Part shown: positions 36,420 to 44,965 of the stretch, in pieces
How the letters are laid out: every line of letters starts with the position of its first letter
How positions within the stretch are numbered: the stretch's first letter is position 1
From: an uncultured Bacteroidales bacterium
Lineage (GTDB): Bacteria; Bacteroidota; Bacteroidia; Bacteroidales; UBA932
DNA: 64,000 nt
Reading direction: 5' to 3'
Assembly: GCA_934700615.1 (NCBI GenBank)
Contig: CAKUXR010000019.1
Coordinates: 1-64,000, forward strand
Notes under the pieces: model-generated
Databases searched by the model: none
Told to the model about the DNA's origin: nothing
The model's input: only the letters and a program-made list of their open reading frames with translations
Position numbers and translations under genes: made by a program

Positions 36420-37193
36420 ATGACAAGAGAAGAAATAATCGAGCAAGGACAGGTTGTCTATAAGAAACCTACCTTATTGAATGACACTCCGATGCATTAC
36501 TGCCCTGGTTGCAGCCACGGAGTTGTGCACAAAATAGTCTCAGAGGTAATCGAGGAGATGGGAATGACTGACAAAACCATCGCAATCTCTCCTGTAGGCT
36601 GTGCAGTGTTCGCTTACAAATATATTGATGTGGACTGGGAAGAGGCTGCTCACGGTAGAGCGCCTGCACTTGCCAGTGCTACTAAACGCCTCTGGCCGGA
36701 CAGACTCGTGTTCACATATCAGGGTGATGGTGACCTCGCCTGCATCGGTACTGCCGAGACAATCCATGCTCTCAACAGAGGTGAGAACATCACAATCATC
36801 TTCATCAACAACGCTATCTACGGTATGACCGGCGGTCAGATGGCTCCTACTACCCTCCTCGGTATGAAGACGGCTACCTGCCCTTATGGTAGAGAGGTTT
36901 CACTTCACGGTTATCCTCTCAAGATTACCGAGCTTGCTGCAAACCTCGAAGGTACATGCTACGTTACACGTCAGTCCGTTCACAATGTTGCGTCCATCAA
37001 CCGCACCAAGAAGGCTATCAGAAAGGCGTTCGAGTATTCTATGCAGGGCAAGGGTTCAAATCTCGTAGAGGTTGTATCTACCTGTAACTCGGGTTGGAAG
37101 ATGAGTCCTGAGAAGGCCAACAAGTGGATGGAGGAGAACATGTTCCCATTCTACCAGCTCGGCGACCTCAAGGACAAAGGTGTTGAACTTTAA
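36420..37193 (+). CDS. 2-oxoacid:ferredoxin oxidoreductase, beta subunit (TPP-binding)
   Basis: 257 residues. CPGCSHGVVHKIVSE near 28, SPVGCAVFAYKYIDVD near 59, and the TPP/Mg motif GDGDLACIGTAETIHALNRGENITIIFINN near 102-131 with YGMTGGQMAPTT near 134. It binds thiamine diphosphate and performs oxidative decarboxylation together with the alpha subunit. 12 bp gaps on both sides; no CATTGAC heptamer was seen in it or its three partners. Confidence 0.93.
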   Translation: MTREEIIEQGQVVYKKPTLLNDTPMHYCPGCSHGVVHKIVSEVIEEMGMTDKTIAISPVGCAVFAYKYIDVDWEEAAHGRAPALASATKRLWPDRLVFTYQGDGDLACIGTAETIHALNRGENITIIFINNAIYGMTGGQMAPTTLLGMKTATCPYGREVSLHGYPLKITELAANLEGTCYVTRQSVHNVASINRTKKAIRKAFEYSMQGKGSNLVEVVSTCNSGWKMSPEKANKWMEENMFPFYQLGDLKDKGVEL

Positions 37194-37205
37194 ATCGACA
37201 AGGCT

Positions 37206-37751
37206 ATGACAGATGAGATAATAATCGCAGGATTCGGAGGACAGGGTGTCCTTTCGATGGGTAAGATTCTGGCTTATGCCGGTCTGATGGAGAACAAGGA
37301 AGTTACATGGATGCCGGCTTATGGTCCGGAGCAGCGTGGCGGTACTGCCAATGTTACTGTCATCGTAAGTGATGATCCTGTTTCCTCTCCTATTCTTTCA
37401 AGTTTTGACATCGCCATCGTGCTGAACCAGCCTTCACTCGAGAAATTCGAGCCAAAGGTAAAGCCTGGCGGAATCATCATCTACGACGGATACGGCATTT
37501 CTGAGCCTCCTACAAGAAAGGATATCAAGGTTTACAGAATCGATGCCATGGATGCTGCCGCAGAGATGAACCTTATCAAGACTTTCAACATGATTGTACT
37601 CGGCGGTCTCCTGAAGATCCGTCCTGTAGTCAAGATCGAGAGCGTTCTTGCTGCACTCCGCAAGACTCTCCCTGCACGTCACCACAACCTCATTCCTCAG
37701 AATGAGGAGGCTATCCGCAAGGGAATGGAAATCATCAAGGAAGTTCAGTAA
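37206..37751 (+). CDS. 2-oxoacid:ferredoxin oxidoreductase, gamma subunit
   Basis: 181 residues. Opens MTDEIIIAGFGGQGVLSMGKILAYAG, the gamma-domain signature; MPAYGPEQRGGTANVTVIVS near 38 and LIPQNEEAIRKGME near 160. It closes over the CoA site. Last gene of the buk-ilvE-TPR-VOR cluster, followed by a strong terminator. Confidence 0.93.
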   Translation: MTDEIIIAGFGGQGVLSMGKILAYAGLMENKEVTWMPAYGPEQRGGTANVTVIVSDDPVSSPILSSFDIAIVLNQPSLEKFEPKVKPGGIIIYDGYGISEPPTRKDIKVYRIDAMDAAAEMNLIKTFNMIVLGGLLKIRPVVKIESVLAALRKTLPARHHNLIPQNEEAIRKGMEIIKEVQ

Positions 37752-37778
37752 TTCATTTTACGTTCATATGTTTACGGA

Positions 37779-37823
37779 GCCCGTCTCTTCAAGGACAATG
37801 TCCAGGAAAGAGACGGGCTTCTT
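37779..37823 (+). terminator. Terminator of the VOR operon
   Basis: An 11 bp perfect stem (GCCCGTCTCTT with AAGAGACGGGC) around an 18 nt loop, then TTCTTAT. Confidence 0.88.
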
Positions 37824-37919
37824 ATATGTTATTGCCTGCAGGAATCTGGTGGCCTGGTAAGGGAGCGCTGGAGCATGTCAGTGACGGAAAAGTGGCCAAA
37901 AAATAATATGTCTCCAATG

Positions 37920-38013
37920 CCCGCCGGTCGGGGCCTGCAGACCGGTACGCCCCGTCGGGGCTACCTTTCCCACCGCATGCGGGGCGGGCCCCTTCTCGCT
38001 CGTGAAGCCGCGG
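37920..38013. repeat. GC-rich repeat, family 3, copy 3
   Basis: Matches 201-322 through the ACCGGTACGCCCCGTCGGGG block and the CCACCGC/GCGGGCCCC part; hairpin GCCCCGTCGGGGC kept. It lies 50 bp ahead of four-box element C, as the first copy lies about 190 bp ahead of element A. Confidence 0.6.
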
Positions 38014-38062
38014 AAAAGCTATAAGTGGAACGAAATGGCAAATTGCGGAGACGCTTACGTGT

Positions 38063-38260
38063 TTTTCGACCCTCTTGGCAGCAGTGAATCCATGTTAACA
38101 TCTGATAGTCAACCACTTGCGCTATACAATGGATGTCAAGAGGTGGTTTCGAAAGGGGGTCTTGACAGGTTCGTCAGGCCGACACGGTCCGGTATAACAT
38201 TGACATTCAATACATTAGGAGAAAATAATAAAAACCATCAGCTGTCAAGAGGGTCGAAAA
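38063..38260 (+). repeat. Four-box 198 bp element, copy C
   Basis: Outer boxes 38063-38080 (CCCTCTTGGCA) and 38243-38260 (TGTCAAGAGGG), inner pair TGTCAAGA (38134-38141) and TCTTGACA (38160-38167). Against copies A and B the inner pair changed from GCCAAGA/TCTTGGC to GTCAAGA/TCTTGAC on both arms, so pairing is kept. Filler sequence is unrelated to A/B although length is the same. Confidence 0.75.
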
Positions 38261-38411
38261 CGCTGAATGCACGTCAATACGCAACCGGGAAGATATCTTT
38301 TGTCAGGGCGCTGAAAATTAACTTCAGTCTCCATATCATCTGACAGTGCTTACAAAACGAAACAAAACCATGCCTAGGAAATCTTTTTGTTAATAAAAAC
38401 ATGTCATAATG

Positions 38412-38441
38412 TTGCAGATTATCATAGAATAATTAAATTTG
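38412..38441 (+). promoter_or_regulatory. Canonical promoter of the FN3-like lipoprotein genes
   Basis: TTG 38412-38414, 19 bp, TAAATTTG 38434-38441: a perfect pair, 99 bp before the start at 38540. The 5' leader contains one CATTGAC heptamer (38485). Confidence 0.8.
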
Positions 38442-38539
38442 TAATCGGCGGGATGGAGATTGTGCCGGCTGAATGTCGTGAAAGACATTGACTTAAACAA
38501 CATTTGAATATTAAATTACTTATATCAACCTTTCGTATT

Positions 38540-40549
38540 ATGAAAAAACATCTTTTAGCCGCATTGAGCGTACTGGCGTTGGCGGCTGCAGGTTGCAAGG
38601 AGGAAACTAAGAACTATCCTCCGGCGACTGTCGAGATACAGAACATCGTGCCGCAGGATGTTTCCGTGCAGTTCGAACTGGCGCACACCAATGCGGTCTC
38701 TGTCGGATACCGTATTGAAGACGCGGACAATGCCGGGAAGAAAGAATTTACTGTCATCGGGACATCTGACCTTAAGACAATCGTATGCGACGGACTTACA
38801 CAAGAGACTGATTATCAGATAACTGCTGTGGCTTACAATGAGAACGGCGACATTTCCAAAGAAGACAAGAAGACATTCAGAACGGAAAGGACACCTGCTG
38901 CGCCGGCCAGTGCGGAGATTGAGATACATGACATAACATATAGTTCCGTGACCTTCACCATTACGGTGAAAGACGCAGTCTCATATTCTTTCGGCGTGTC
39001 CGCTGCCGGTTCAGAGCCGGAAATGACTGAGGTCGAGCCGGAAAATCCGTCAATGAACTTCACTGTCAAGGATTTGACAGCGGAAACGGACTACAGGATT
39101 TCCGTCATCGCATACAATGCGGATAACGTTGCTGCAGAGACTGTTGAAAAGGAATTCAGGACAGGCGTGTTCGTGCCTTTCGGCGAAATCACTTCGGTAG
39201 CGACAGCGCACGGAATTTTCATAAAGACCAATGTCAACACGCAGGAATACCCGACTTACTTCCTGCAGATCTTCGACCCGGAGCAGACTTATGTCAATGA
39301 TGAGTCCGTACAGTTCAAGGTAGATTCCAAGAAGCAGTTTGTCTATTACCTGCAGACGGCTATCCTGAATCCTGACATCAGAAGGAGTTCCTTCCAGGAA
39401 TGGAACAAGACAAGGCTTTCAAGCAAATCAGACAGGATTCTCCTCTACGCCGTCCCTGTAGTCCAAGATGGTCCGAAATACATCTGCGAGGACTACGGCA
39501 CCATAGTGGAGCAAGTACTTGAGATTCCTGAGAAAGACATCATCGGACAGTCTGATGCAGCCATTCTTCTGGGCGATCCGGACATAAATGAGGACATGCT
39601 GACCGTCAAACTCACCAAGCAGGGAGAACCTGTGGCATACTACACCGGAGTTGCATTGAAATCAGAAGTCGATGCAGCCGGAGGTATTGGAGCATATGCC
39701 CAGCAGGAACTGGACGCCAAGAAACTGGACTACAGCATCACATCCATAACGAACTTCAAGGAAGAACTGGAAGTTCGCGACCTTGCATTGAACACGGACT
39801 ATGTGCTCTTCTCGTTTGCATACGACGTGAACGGCAAAGTCGGCAGTGTCCAGTCCAAAGAGTTCAGCACAAGCAGCCAGTTCGAGTACAAGAATGACAT
39901 TTCAGTGGACGTCGCACTTAAGGAAGTGGCATTCACTTCTGCCGTATTCACGGTCAAGAGGACCAACTTCAGGAACGGCAAGTACAACTTCGTCACAATG
40001 AAGGACTTCGCTGAAAAACACGACAGCAACATTGACAATTACGTCATGCAGGAACTGATAGGACAGCAGACCAGCTATCCGATTTCACTTTATAGCGACA
40101 ATGACATCAAGGGCTCCAGACTGCAGTACAATACGGACTATATCCTGATTGTTCTTCCGGAGTCCGACCAGAAAGACGGATATGGAAAACCAGCAACAGT
40201 ACGCTTCCACACAAAAGCATACGAGAAGACCAGCGACGTAACTCTATCATTGACAATCAACAAGGTGGAATCTTACTATGGCTCATCCTTAGCAAGTGTC
40301 ACGGTAACCCCGTCCGGGGACTGCGTCGGATATTACATGTATCTCATGGAAAAGTCAGTATTCGATGCGGTGACGAACTTGGGCGAGACCGTCTGCAAGA
40401 CTCCGACCATCAAATACCGCAGCAGTTCCGAGGAACAGACATTCAACTCGGAATATTTCTTCGACCCGTCATATCTGGTATTCATTCCGGTAGATAAGGA
40501 CGGCAAATTCGGAGCCCCTGTACATTCAGATTTATTAAGTAATCCTTAA
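38540..40549 (+). CDS. FN3-like multidomain lipoprotein
   Basis: 669 residues from ATG 38540 (frame opens at 38504, but the signal peptide MKKHLLAALSVLALAAAGC starts here; lipobox AAGC, Cys19). Two tandem FN3-like domains of about 87 residues follow (about 26-110 and 115-205), each with a VxxxxxDVxVxF start and an LTxETDYxIxxxAYN end. Another similar unit ends about 440 (LNTDYVLFSFAYDVNGKVG). Beta-rich throughout. An envelope protein of unknown ligand; similarity to the next gene suggests duplication. Confidence 0.75.
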   Translation: MKKHLLAALSVLALAAAGCKEETKNYPPATVEIQNIVPQDVSVQFELAHTNAVSVGYRIEDADNAGKKEFTVIGTSDLKTIVCDGLTQETDYQITAVAYNENGDISKEDKKTFRTERTPAAPASAEIEIHDITYSSVTFTITVKDAVSYSFGVSAAGSEPEMTEVEPENPSMNFTVKDLTAETDYRISVIAYNADNVAAETVEKEFRTGVFVPFGEITSVATAHGIFIKTNVNTQEYPTYFLQIFDPEQTYVNDESVQFKVDSKKQFVYYLQTAILNPDIRRSSFQEWNKTRLSSKSDRILLYAVPVVQDGPKYICEDYGTIVEQVLEIPEKDIIGQSDAAILLGDPDINEDMLTVKLTKQGEPVAYYTGVALKSEVDAAGGIGAYAQQELDAKKLDYSITSITNFKEELEVRDLALNTDYVLFSFAYDVNGKVGSVQSKEFSTSSQFEYKNDISVDVALKEVAFTSAVFTVKRTNFRNGKYNFVTMKDFAEKHDSNIDNYVMQELIGQQTSYPISLYSDNDIKGSRLQYNTDYILIVLPESDQKDGYGKPATVRFHTKAYEKTSDVTLSLTINKVESYYGSSLASVTVTPSGDCVGYYMYLMEKSVFDAVTNLGETVCKTPTIKYRSSSEEQTFNSEYFFDPSYLVFIPVDKDGKFGAPVHSDLLSNP

Positions 40550-40554
40550 AAAAT

Positions 40555-40685
40555 AACTTGGTAATCTTTGCTCGTCTTTTCGGTCTATATTCCTTTTCTC
40601 ATCAGTCGTGTACGTCCAGTACACTCCTTCTTCGAAAAGAAATCTATCCTCGAAAATCCTTCTCAAATCTTTACCAACTTATTTT
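40555..40685. repeat. Long imperfect hairpin between the two lipoprotein genes
   Basis: A region of about 130 bp folds on itself: AACTTGGTAA near 40555 against TTACCAACTT near 40672, TTTTCG against CGAAAA, TTTTC against GAAAA, and a perfect GTGTAC/GTACAC tip with loop GTCCA (40607-40623). It could act as a processing or partial termination signal or be an old insertion. Confidence 0.55.
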
Positions 40686-40716
40686 TTCATGCTTACTACA
40701 AGAAACAAAATAATAT

Positions 40717-42393
40717 ATGAAATCAATATTCAATCACTGGTACGCGGCACTGCCGGCCATTTTGCTGACACTCGCGTCCTGCTCAGACAAGCACGAAAAA
40801 GACGACCCGAACAAAAAAGAGGACCCGGACGTGCCTGAGGTACCTGTACCGTCAGGACCTGCTGTAGAAATCTCTGATGTGACAGCTGAAGCCAACACAG
40901 TAGCCTTCACCATCACTCCGAAGGATGTCGCATTCTATTCATACTGCATCAAGTCAGAAGCCATGACTTCCGATCCGGTAGTCTGTGATCCTGCCGAGAA
41001 GAAGACATTCAACTACAACAGGCTGGCTCCTGATACCGACTACATTCTGATAGCACAGGGCTATAACGATGACGAAGTCGAGATAGCCAAGCAGGAAGTT
41101 CCGTTCAAGACCAAGGCATCTGAAGAGCCGACATTGGAGATTCCTCATGGCGAGACACCTTTCATTGAATACGGAGGCATGAAAGCCGAGGCCAAATCGG
41201 TAATCTATTACGAAGAGAATGACCTTCTGTGGCTGTTCGTATCCCCTAAGGAAGGATTCGACAACCACATTGACCTCATCTACGGAAACGCCGGCAAAAA
41301 CGACTATATATCATTGAGCTTCACGCGCGACCAGCTCAACAAAAGCATTGACATGAAGAGCGCGTCAGAGCGTTACCTCCTGTTCAATTCAATATTGTCG
41401 GAACTGTATCCGAAGCCCGCAGTGCCGATGATCAGCATTGATTATCACCAGAATATAACAGAGGGGGCTTTCAATGTTACAAGAAACGGAGAGAAAATCG
41501 AGGGATACATAGAGTTCACCGAGGCCGAGACAGGCAAGAAGTGCAGAATCTATGCGACCTGCAACTACGATGAGGAGGCTGCAACAAGGGTGACCTTCAT
41601 GACAAGAGACGGCAAGAAGGAGGGCATCGGAAGCGGATTCTACAGACTTCTTGACGACACCCACAGCGAAGTGTTCCTCTCGCCGGGCTCAGCGCCTATG
41701 GGAGACCTCATCACCGAAGTGGACAAATATTATATAAGGATCCGTTTCGCCAATGCCATTGCCAATGAAAAGAAGTTTGTCAATCTGGCTGACATCACCG
41801 GCGATTTCGAGTTCGAATATACTGATGCCGCATCCGGAAAACATTTTTCGATAAGCAATGGCAACCTGAACGGGGCCACCGGAAAGGTGATAATGTACAA
41901 ATATGCCCTTCAGGGAGATTACCGTATAGAGTATGACATCACAGCTGACGGAGTCCATCTGGAAGGCTATGCGGACCACTCATTCAACTACTATTCCTAC
42001 TACTCTTCAAATCAGTATCAGGAAGGCAACTATAAGCCGGTGGACATCAAGTCAGTCATCATTGACGAGACCAATCCTGATTATTATCAGATCTGGCTGC
42101 TGCCGGCAGAAGGTGTGACGACTTTGGAGGCTGCGGCTTCTGTGGAAGGGTCGGTGAAGGTCATGGTATCGCCATTGTCCCTGAATGCCAGAACCCGTTA
42201 CTTCCACGACGAAAAGTCCGCAGGAAGAGACATGTCCATCACTTACAGGGGACAGGAGTTCAGCAACAGCGACACCAGCTACAAGGGATATGTCCGCGGC
42301 GCCATGCTCGGAAAGAAAATCGCATTGGAGTTCGGTGAAGAGAAGATCGGCCTGGACGGTTACTACGCCGGCAAATACATTGAAATCAAATAG
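40717..42393 (+). CDS. FN3-like lipoprotein
   Basis: 558 residues. Signal peptide with lipobox LASC (Cys22), then an acidic, Pro-rich linker (about 24-48). An FN3-like domain follows (about 49-130) with AVEISDVTAEANTVAFTIT and LAPDTDYILIAQGYN, closely like the domains of the previous gene. The large C-terminal part (about 140-558) is beta-rich with no family I recognise; stretches near 385 and 420 contain many Tyr. Probably surface-exposed and co-transcribed with the previous gene across the long hairpin. Confidence 0.75.
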   Translation: MKSIFNHWYAALPAILLTLASCSDKHEKDDPNKKEDPDVPEVPVPSGPAVEISDVTAEANTVAFTITPKDVAFYSYCIKSEAMTSDPVVCDPAEKKTFNYNRLAPDTDYILIAQGYNDDEVEIAKQEVPFKTKASEEPTLEIPHGETPFIEYGGMKAEAKSVIYYEENDLLWLFVSPKEGFDNHIDLIYGNAGKNDYISLSFTRDQLNKSIDMKSASERYLLFNSILSELYPKPAVPMISIDYHQNITEGAFNVTRNGEKIEGYIEFTEAETGKKCRIYATCNYDEEAATRVTFMTRDGKKEGIGSGFYRLLDDTHSEVFLSPGSAPMGDLITEVDKYYIRIRFANAIANEKKFVNLADITGDFEFEYTDAASGKHFSISNGNLNGATGKVIMYKYALQGDYRIEYDITADGVHLEGYADHSFNYYSYYSSNQYQEGNYKPVDIKSVIIDETNPDYYQIWLLPAEGVTTLEAAASVEGSVKVMVSPLSLNARTRYFHDEKSAGRDMSITYRGQEFSNSDTSYKGYVRGAMLGKKIALEFGEEKIGLDGYYAGKYIEIK

Positions 42394-42409
42394 TTTTGAG
42401 CAACCGCTA

Positions 42410-42435
42410 CAAGTTTCGAAAGTGCGTAACTTGAG
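42410..42435 (+). repeat. Mini-derivative of the MITE-like element
   Basis: 26 bp joining a left-end-like CAAGTTTCG directly to a right-end-like GTGCGTAACTTGAG. It folds as CAAGTT...AACTTG. 16 bp after the lipoprotein stop codon; no target duplication seen. It may now serve as a terminator hairpin. Confidence 0.5.
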
Positions 42436-42514
42436 CGCCTGCAATGTATGGCGGTTCCGGAAACGGAGCCGCCTTTTGTCTATAGACGCAGGGAAACCGC
42501 CCCGGAAAAGTAAC

Positions 42515-43405
42515 CTAGTCCAACTCTGCTTCCCTCAGCCTCCAGACACGTGGCGTCAGGCCGGTGTGCTGACGGAAATAACGTGTAAAAAACGAAGCGT
42601 CACAGAAGTTGTAGTCCCATGCAAGCTGCTTTAGAGACTTGTCCGTCCCTGAAAGTTCCTGTTTAAGCTTCAAGATGACATAATGGTCCACAAGAGTCTT
42701 GGCGCTATGGCCTGTTATGCTTTTCGTAATGATATTCAGATACTTGGACGAGATATTCAGCTGTCCGGCATACCAGTGCACATCACGGAACCGCCTGAAA
42801 TTCATCTCAATAAGTTTCATGAAGGAATTGAACAAATCCCTTTTTCTCTTGGAGGACGGCGCAGCCTGGACCATATCAGGAAACCTCGAAATATAGTCAT
42901 GAAAACCTATGAAAAACGCCTTGAGCTGATAGAGGACTAGTTTGTCAAGGCATCTGCACGTGCTCTGGCGGAAATACAGGCCAAGGAGCATGAACATTGA
43001 CTTCACTATATCGGAAACCACCTGCGAATCACCGCGGCACCTGTCCTCGCGCAACTTGTCATAGATACTGTGCTCGATATCCAGACTCGCCTCCCTGAGA
43101 ATATTCGGACTGAATACCAGCATATCTACGGTAAAATCACGAGACTTGCTGCCGACAGTGACGACATCACCCGGGAAAATGGTAATCACGCCGCCACAAG
43201 GCAGAGACCACGAGTGATAATTGACATTGACAATGGCGCTGCCGCAACGACACAGGACAATCATGCCGTTCTCGAACAGGAGGTCACCGCTCCCCTGCCC
43301 GTCAGGAGCCCTATTTGCGCCGGCCCCATGACAGATCCCGTCACTTATATCTGAAACGCCTTCAATCAACGCCGCTGTCATTTCTCCACTGATAATATTG
43401 TCCAT
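42515..43405 (-). CDS. AraC family transcriptional regulator
   Basis: 296 residues. N-terminal cupin-like sensing part (about 30-140, including GVITIFPGDVVTVG), C-terminal AraC DNA-binding domain (about 195-290): WYAGQLNISSKYLNIITKSI (first helix-turn-helix), LKQLAWDYNFCDASFFTRYFRQHTG-type second motif with the typical FxRYFRxxTGxTPxxWR ending. It is divergent from the TolC-HlyD-MFS efflux operon, so local control of that operon is likely. Its start region overlaps the upstream part of the efflux frame, leaving about 140 bp of shared control DNA. Confidence 0.9.
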   Translation of the reverse strand: MDNIISGEMTAALIEGVSDISDGICHGAGANRAPDGQGSGDLLFENGMIVLCRCGSAIVNVNYHSWSLPCGGVITIFPGDVVTVGSKSRDFTVDMLVFSPNILREASLDIEHSIYDKLREDRCRGDSQVVSDIVKSMFMLLGLYFRQSTCRCLDKLVLYQLKAFFIGFHDYISRFPDMVQAAPSSKRKRDLFNSFMKLIEMNFRRFRDVHWYAGQLNISSKYLNIITKSITGHSAKTLVDHYVILKLKQELSGTDKSLKQLAWDYNFCDASFFTRYFRQHTGLTPRVWRLREAELD

Positions 43406-43519
43406 ATCGTTCCTTTTTATACCGCAAATATCGGCAAAAATGTTTCAAATAGCCATAACATTTCCAGTTTATCCCATTATTGTATCTTTTTGTCCAATGC
43501 CTTTCTCCGCGGACAGCAA

Positions 43520-43527
43520 TACCTTTG
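43520..43527 (+). promoter_or_regulatory. -7 element of the efflux operon
   Basis: TACCTTTG matches TAnnTTTG 21 bp before the start codon; there is no TTG at the ideal distance, consistent with a promoter that needs an activator such as the divergent AraC protein (inference). Confidence 0.4.
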
Positions 43528-43547
43528 CAGTCGAAAAACAAAGAGAA

Positions 43548-44930
43548 ATGACAACGGAAATGAGAATCAAGGCGACAGAATCAGCTGTCGCAGTTTTTTT
43601 GTCAATGCTACTGTGTGCAAGCCTCCAAGCAGGAACCACCGGCATTGACAATACCCCTCAACGGCAGGAGCCGGCAGGCGAAAGCAGTGACACACTACGG
43701 CTTACATTGACAGACGTATTCACAAGAATTGAAAACGAAAACAGGACAATGGCCATGCTCCGTTCAGCGCAGGAAGCTGCCGAAGAAGGCATCAAGTCCG
43801 CAAAAAACGCCAAATATCCTGAAATCAACGCCGAGTTGAATGTCAGCTACATCGGCGACGGCTTCCTGACTGACAGGAACTTCTCGAACTTCACAAAAGC
43901 CCCGTCTCCACACTTCGGAAACGGATTCACGCTCGAAGCTCAGCAGGTGGTCTATGCCGGAGGCGCTGTCAATGCTGCCGTGGAAATGGCCGGCCATGAG
44001 GGACGCATGTCAGAAGCGGCAATCAGCAAAAGCCGTCAGGGCCTGAGACTTATGGTCGCAGGAGAATATCTGGACCTGTTCAAGATGGACAACAGCATAA
44101 AGGTCTATAAGGAAAATATAGCATTGACAATCAAACTGATAGAGGAGATCAATGCCAAAAGGGAGCAGGGACTGGCCCTTGCAGCGGACGTCACCAGATA
44201 CGAGCTCAGGCTGGAGATGCTGAAACTTGACCTCGTCAGGCTCCAGAATACCAGGGAAATCATGAATTACCGTCTGGTAAATTCTCTGGGCCTGCCGGAA
44301 GACACCATAATTTCATCGGCACTTGGGGACGGCGACGACCTGCGCGACAGGAGCCGGAACAATTGGCAGGAAATCGCGGCTGACTCGTCGCCCGACATGA
44401 GAATATCCGATATCAATGCAGACATGGCATTGACAAGACAGAAACTTGTGCGAAGCGAGAGGCTTCCGAAGATAGCGGTCGTGGCATACGAGAATTTCAA
44501 CGGCCCGATTACGTTCGAGATTCCTCCCATTGACAAGAACCTCAACCTCTGGTACGTCGGACTCGGAATACGGTACAATTTCAGTTCACTGTACAAATCC
44601 GGCCACAAAATGAAGCAGGCGGCAATCGAAGTCAGACAGGCGGAGCAGTCCAGAAGTGTAGCCGAAGAGAATCTCCGGAATGACGTACAGAAGGCCTATG
44701 CCGACTACATGCAGTCATACGTTGAGCTGGAAACCAGTGAAAAAAGCCTCCAGCTGGCAGATGAGAATTATGAGCGGATTCACGACAGGTATATGGAACA
44801 GCTCGTGCTCGTGACAGATATGCTGGACGCGTTCAACATGAAGCTCGACGCAGAGCTCGGAGTCTCTGCCGCAAATGCCGGAATCCAATACCGCCTCTGC
44901 TGCCTCAGATACGCAGCCGGAATCTTATAA
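43548..44930 (+). CDS. TolC family outer-membrane efflux protein
   Basis: 460 residues from ATG 43548; the frame opens at 43398, but only the 43548 start gives a signal peptide (about 1-29, FLSMLLCASLQAG). Two OEP repeats, about 50-245 and 275-455, rich in long helices (AQEAAEEGIKSAKNAKYPEI; YADYMQSYVELETSEKSLQLADENYERI). It forms the outer-membrane channel for the pump encoded next. Contains seven or more CATTGAC heptamers. The MFP gene follows after 35 bp. Confidence 0.9.
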   Translation: MTTEMRIKATESAVAVFLSMLLCASLQAGTTGIDNTPQRQEPAGESSDTLRLTLTDVFTRIENENRTMAMLRSAQEAAEEGIKSAKNAKYPEINAELNVSYIGDGFLTDRNFSNFTKAPSPHFGNGFTLEAQQVVYAGGAVNAAVEMAGHEGRMSEAAISKSRQGLRLMVAGEYLDLFKMDNSIKVYKENIALTIKLIEEINAKREQGLALAADVTRYELRLEMLKLDLVRLQNTREIMNYRLVNSLGLPEDTIISSALGDGDDLRDRSRNNWQEIAADSSPDMRISDINADMALTRQKLVRSERLPKIAVVAYENFNGPITFEIPPIDKNLNLWYVGLGIRYNFSSLYKSGHKMKQAAIEVRQAEQSRSVAEENLRNDVQKAYADYMQSYVELETSEKSLQLADENYERIHDRYMEQLVLVTDMLDAFNMKLDAELGVSAANAGIQYRLCCLRYAAGIL

Positions 44931-44965
44931 GTCAATGATAATTAACATGTAAAAAACAAACAGCC

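Noticed and set aside
42530..42634. Extension of the frame 42185-42634 as a separate gene behind the lipoprotein
   Set aside because: It overlaps the end of the lipoprotein and the AraC gene in other frames; composition fits a shadow.
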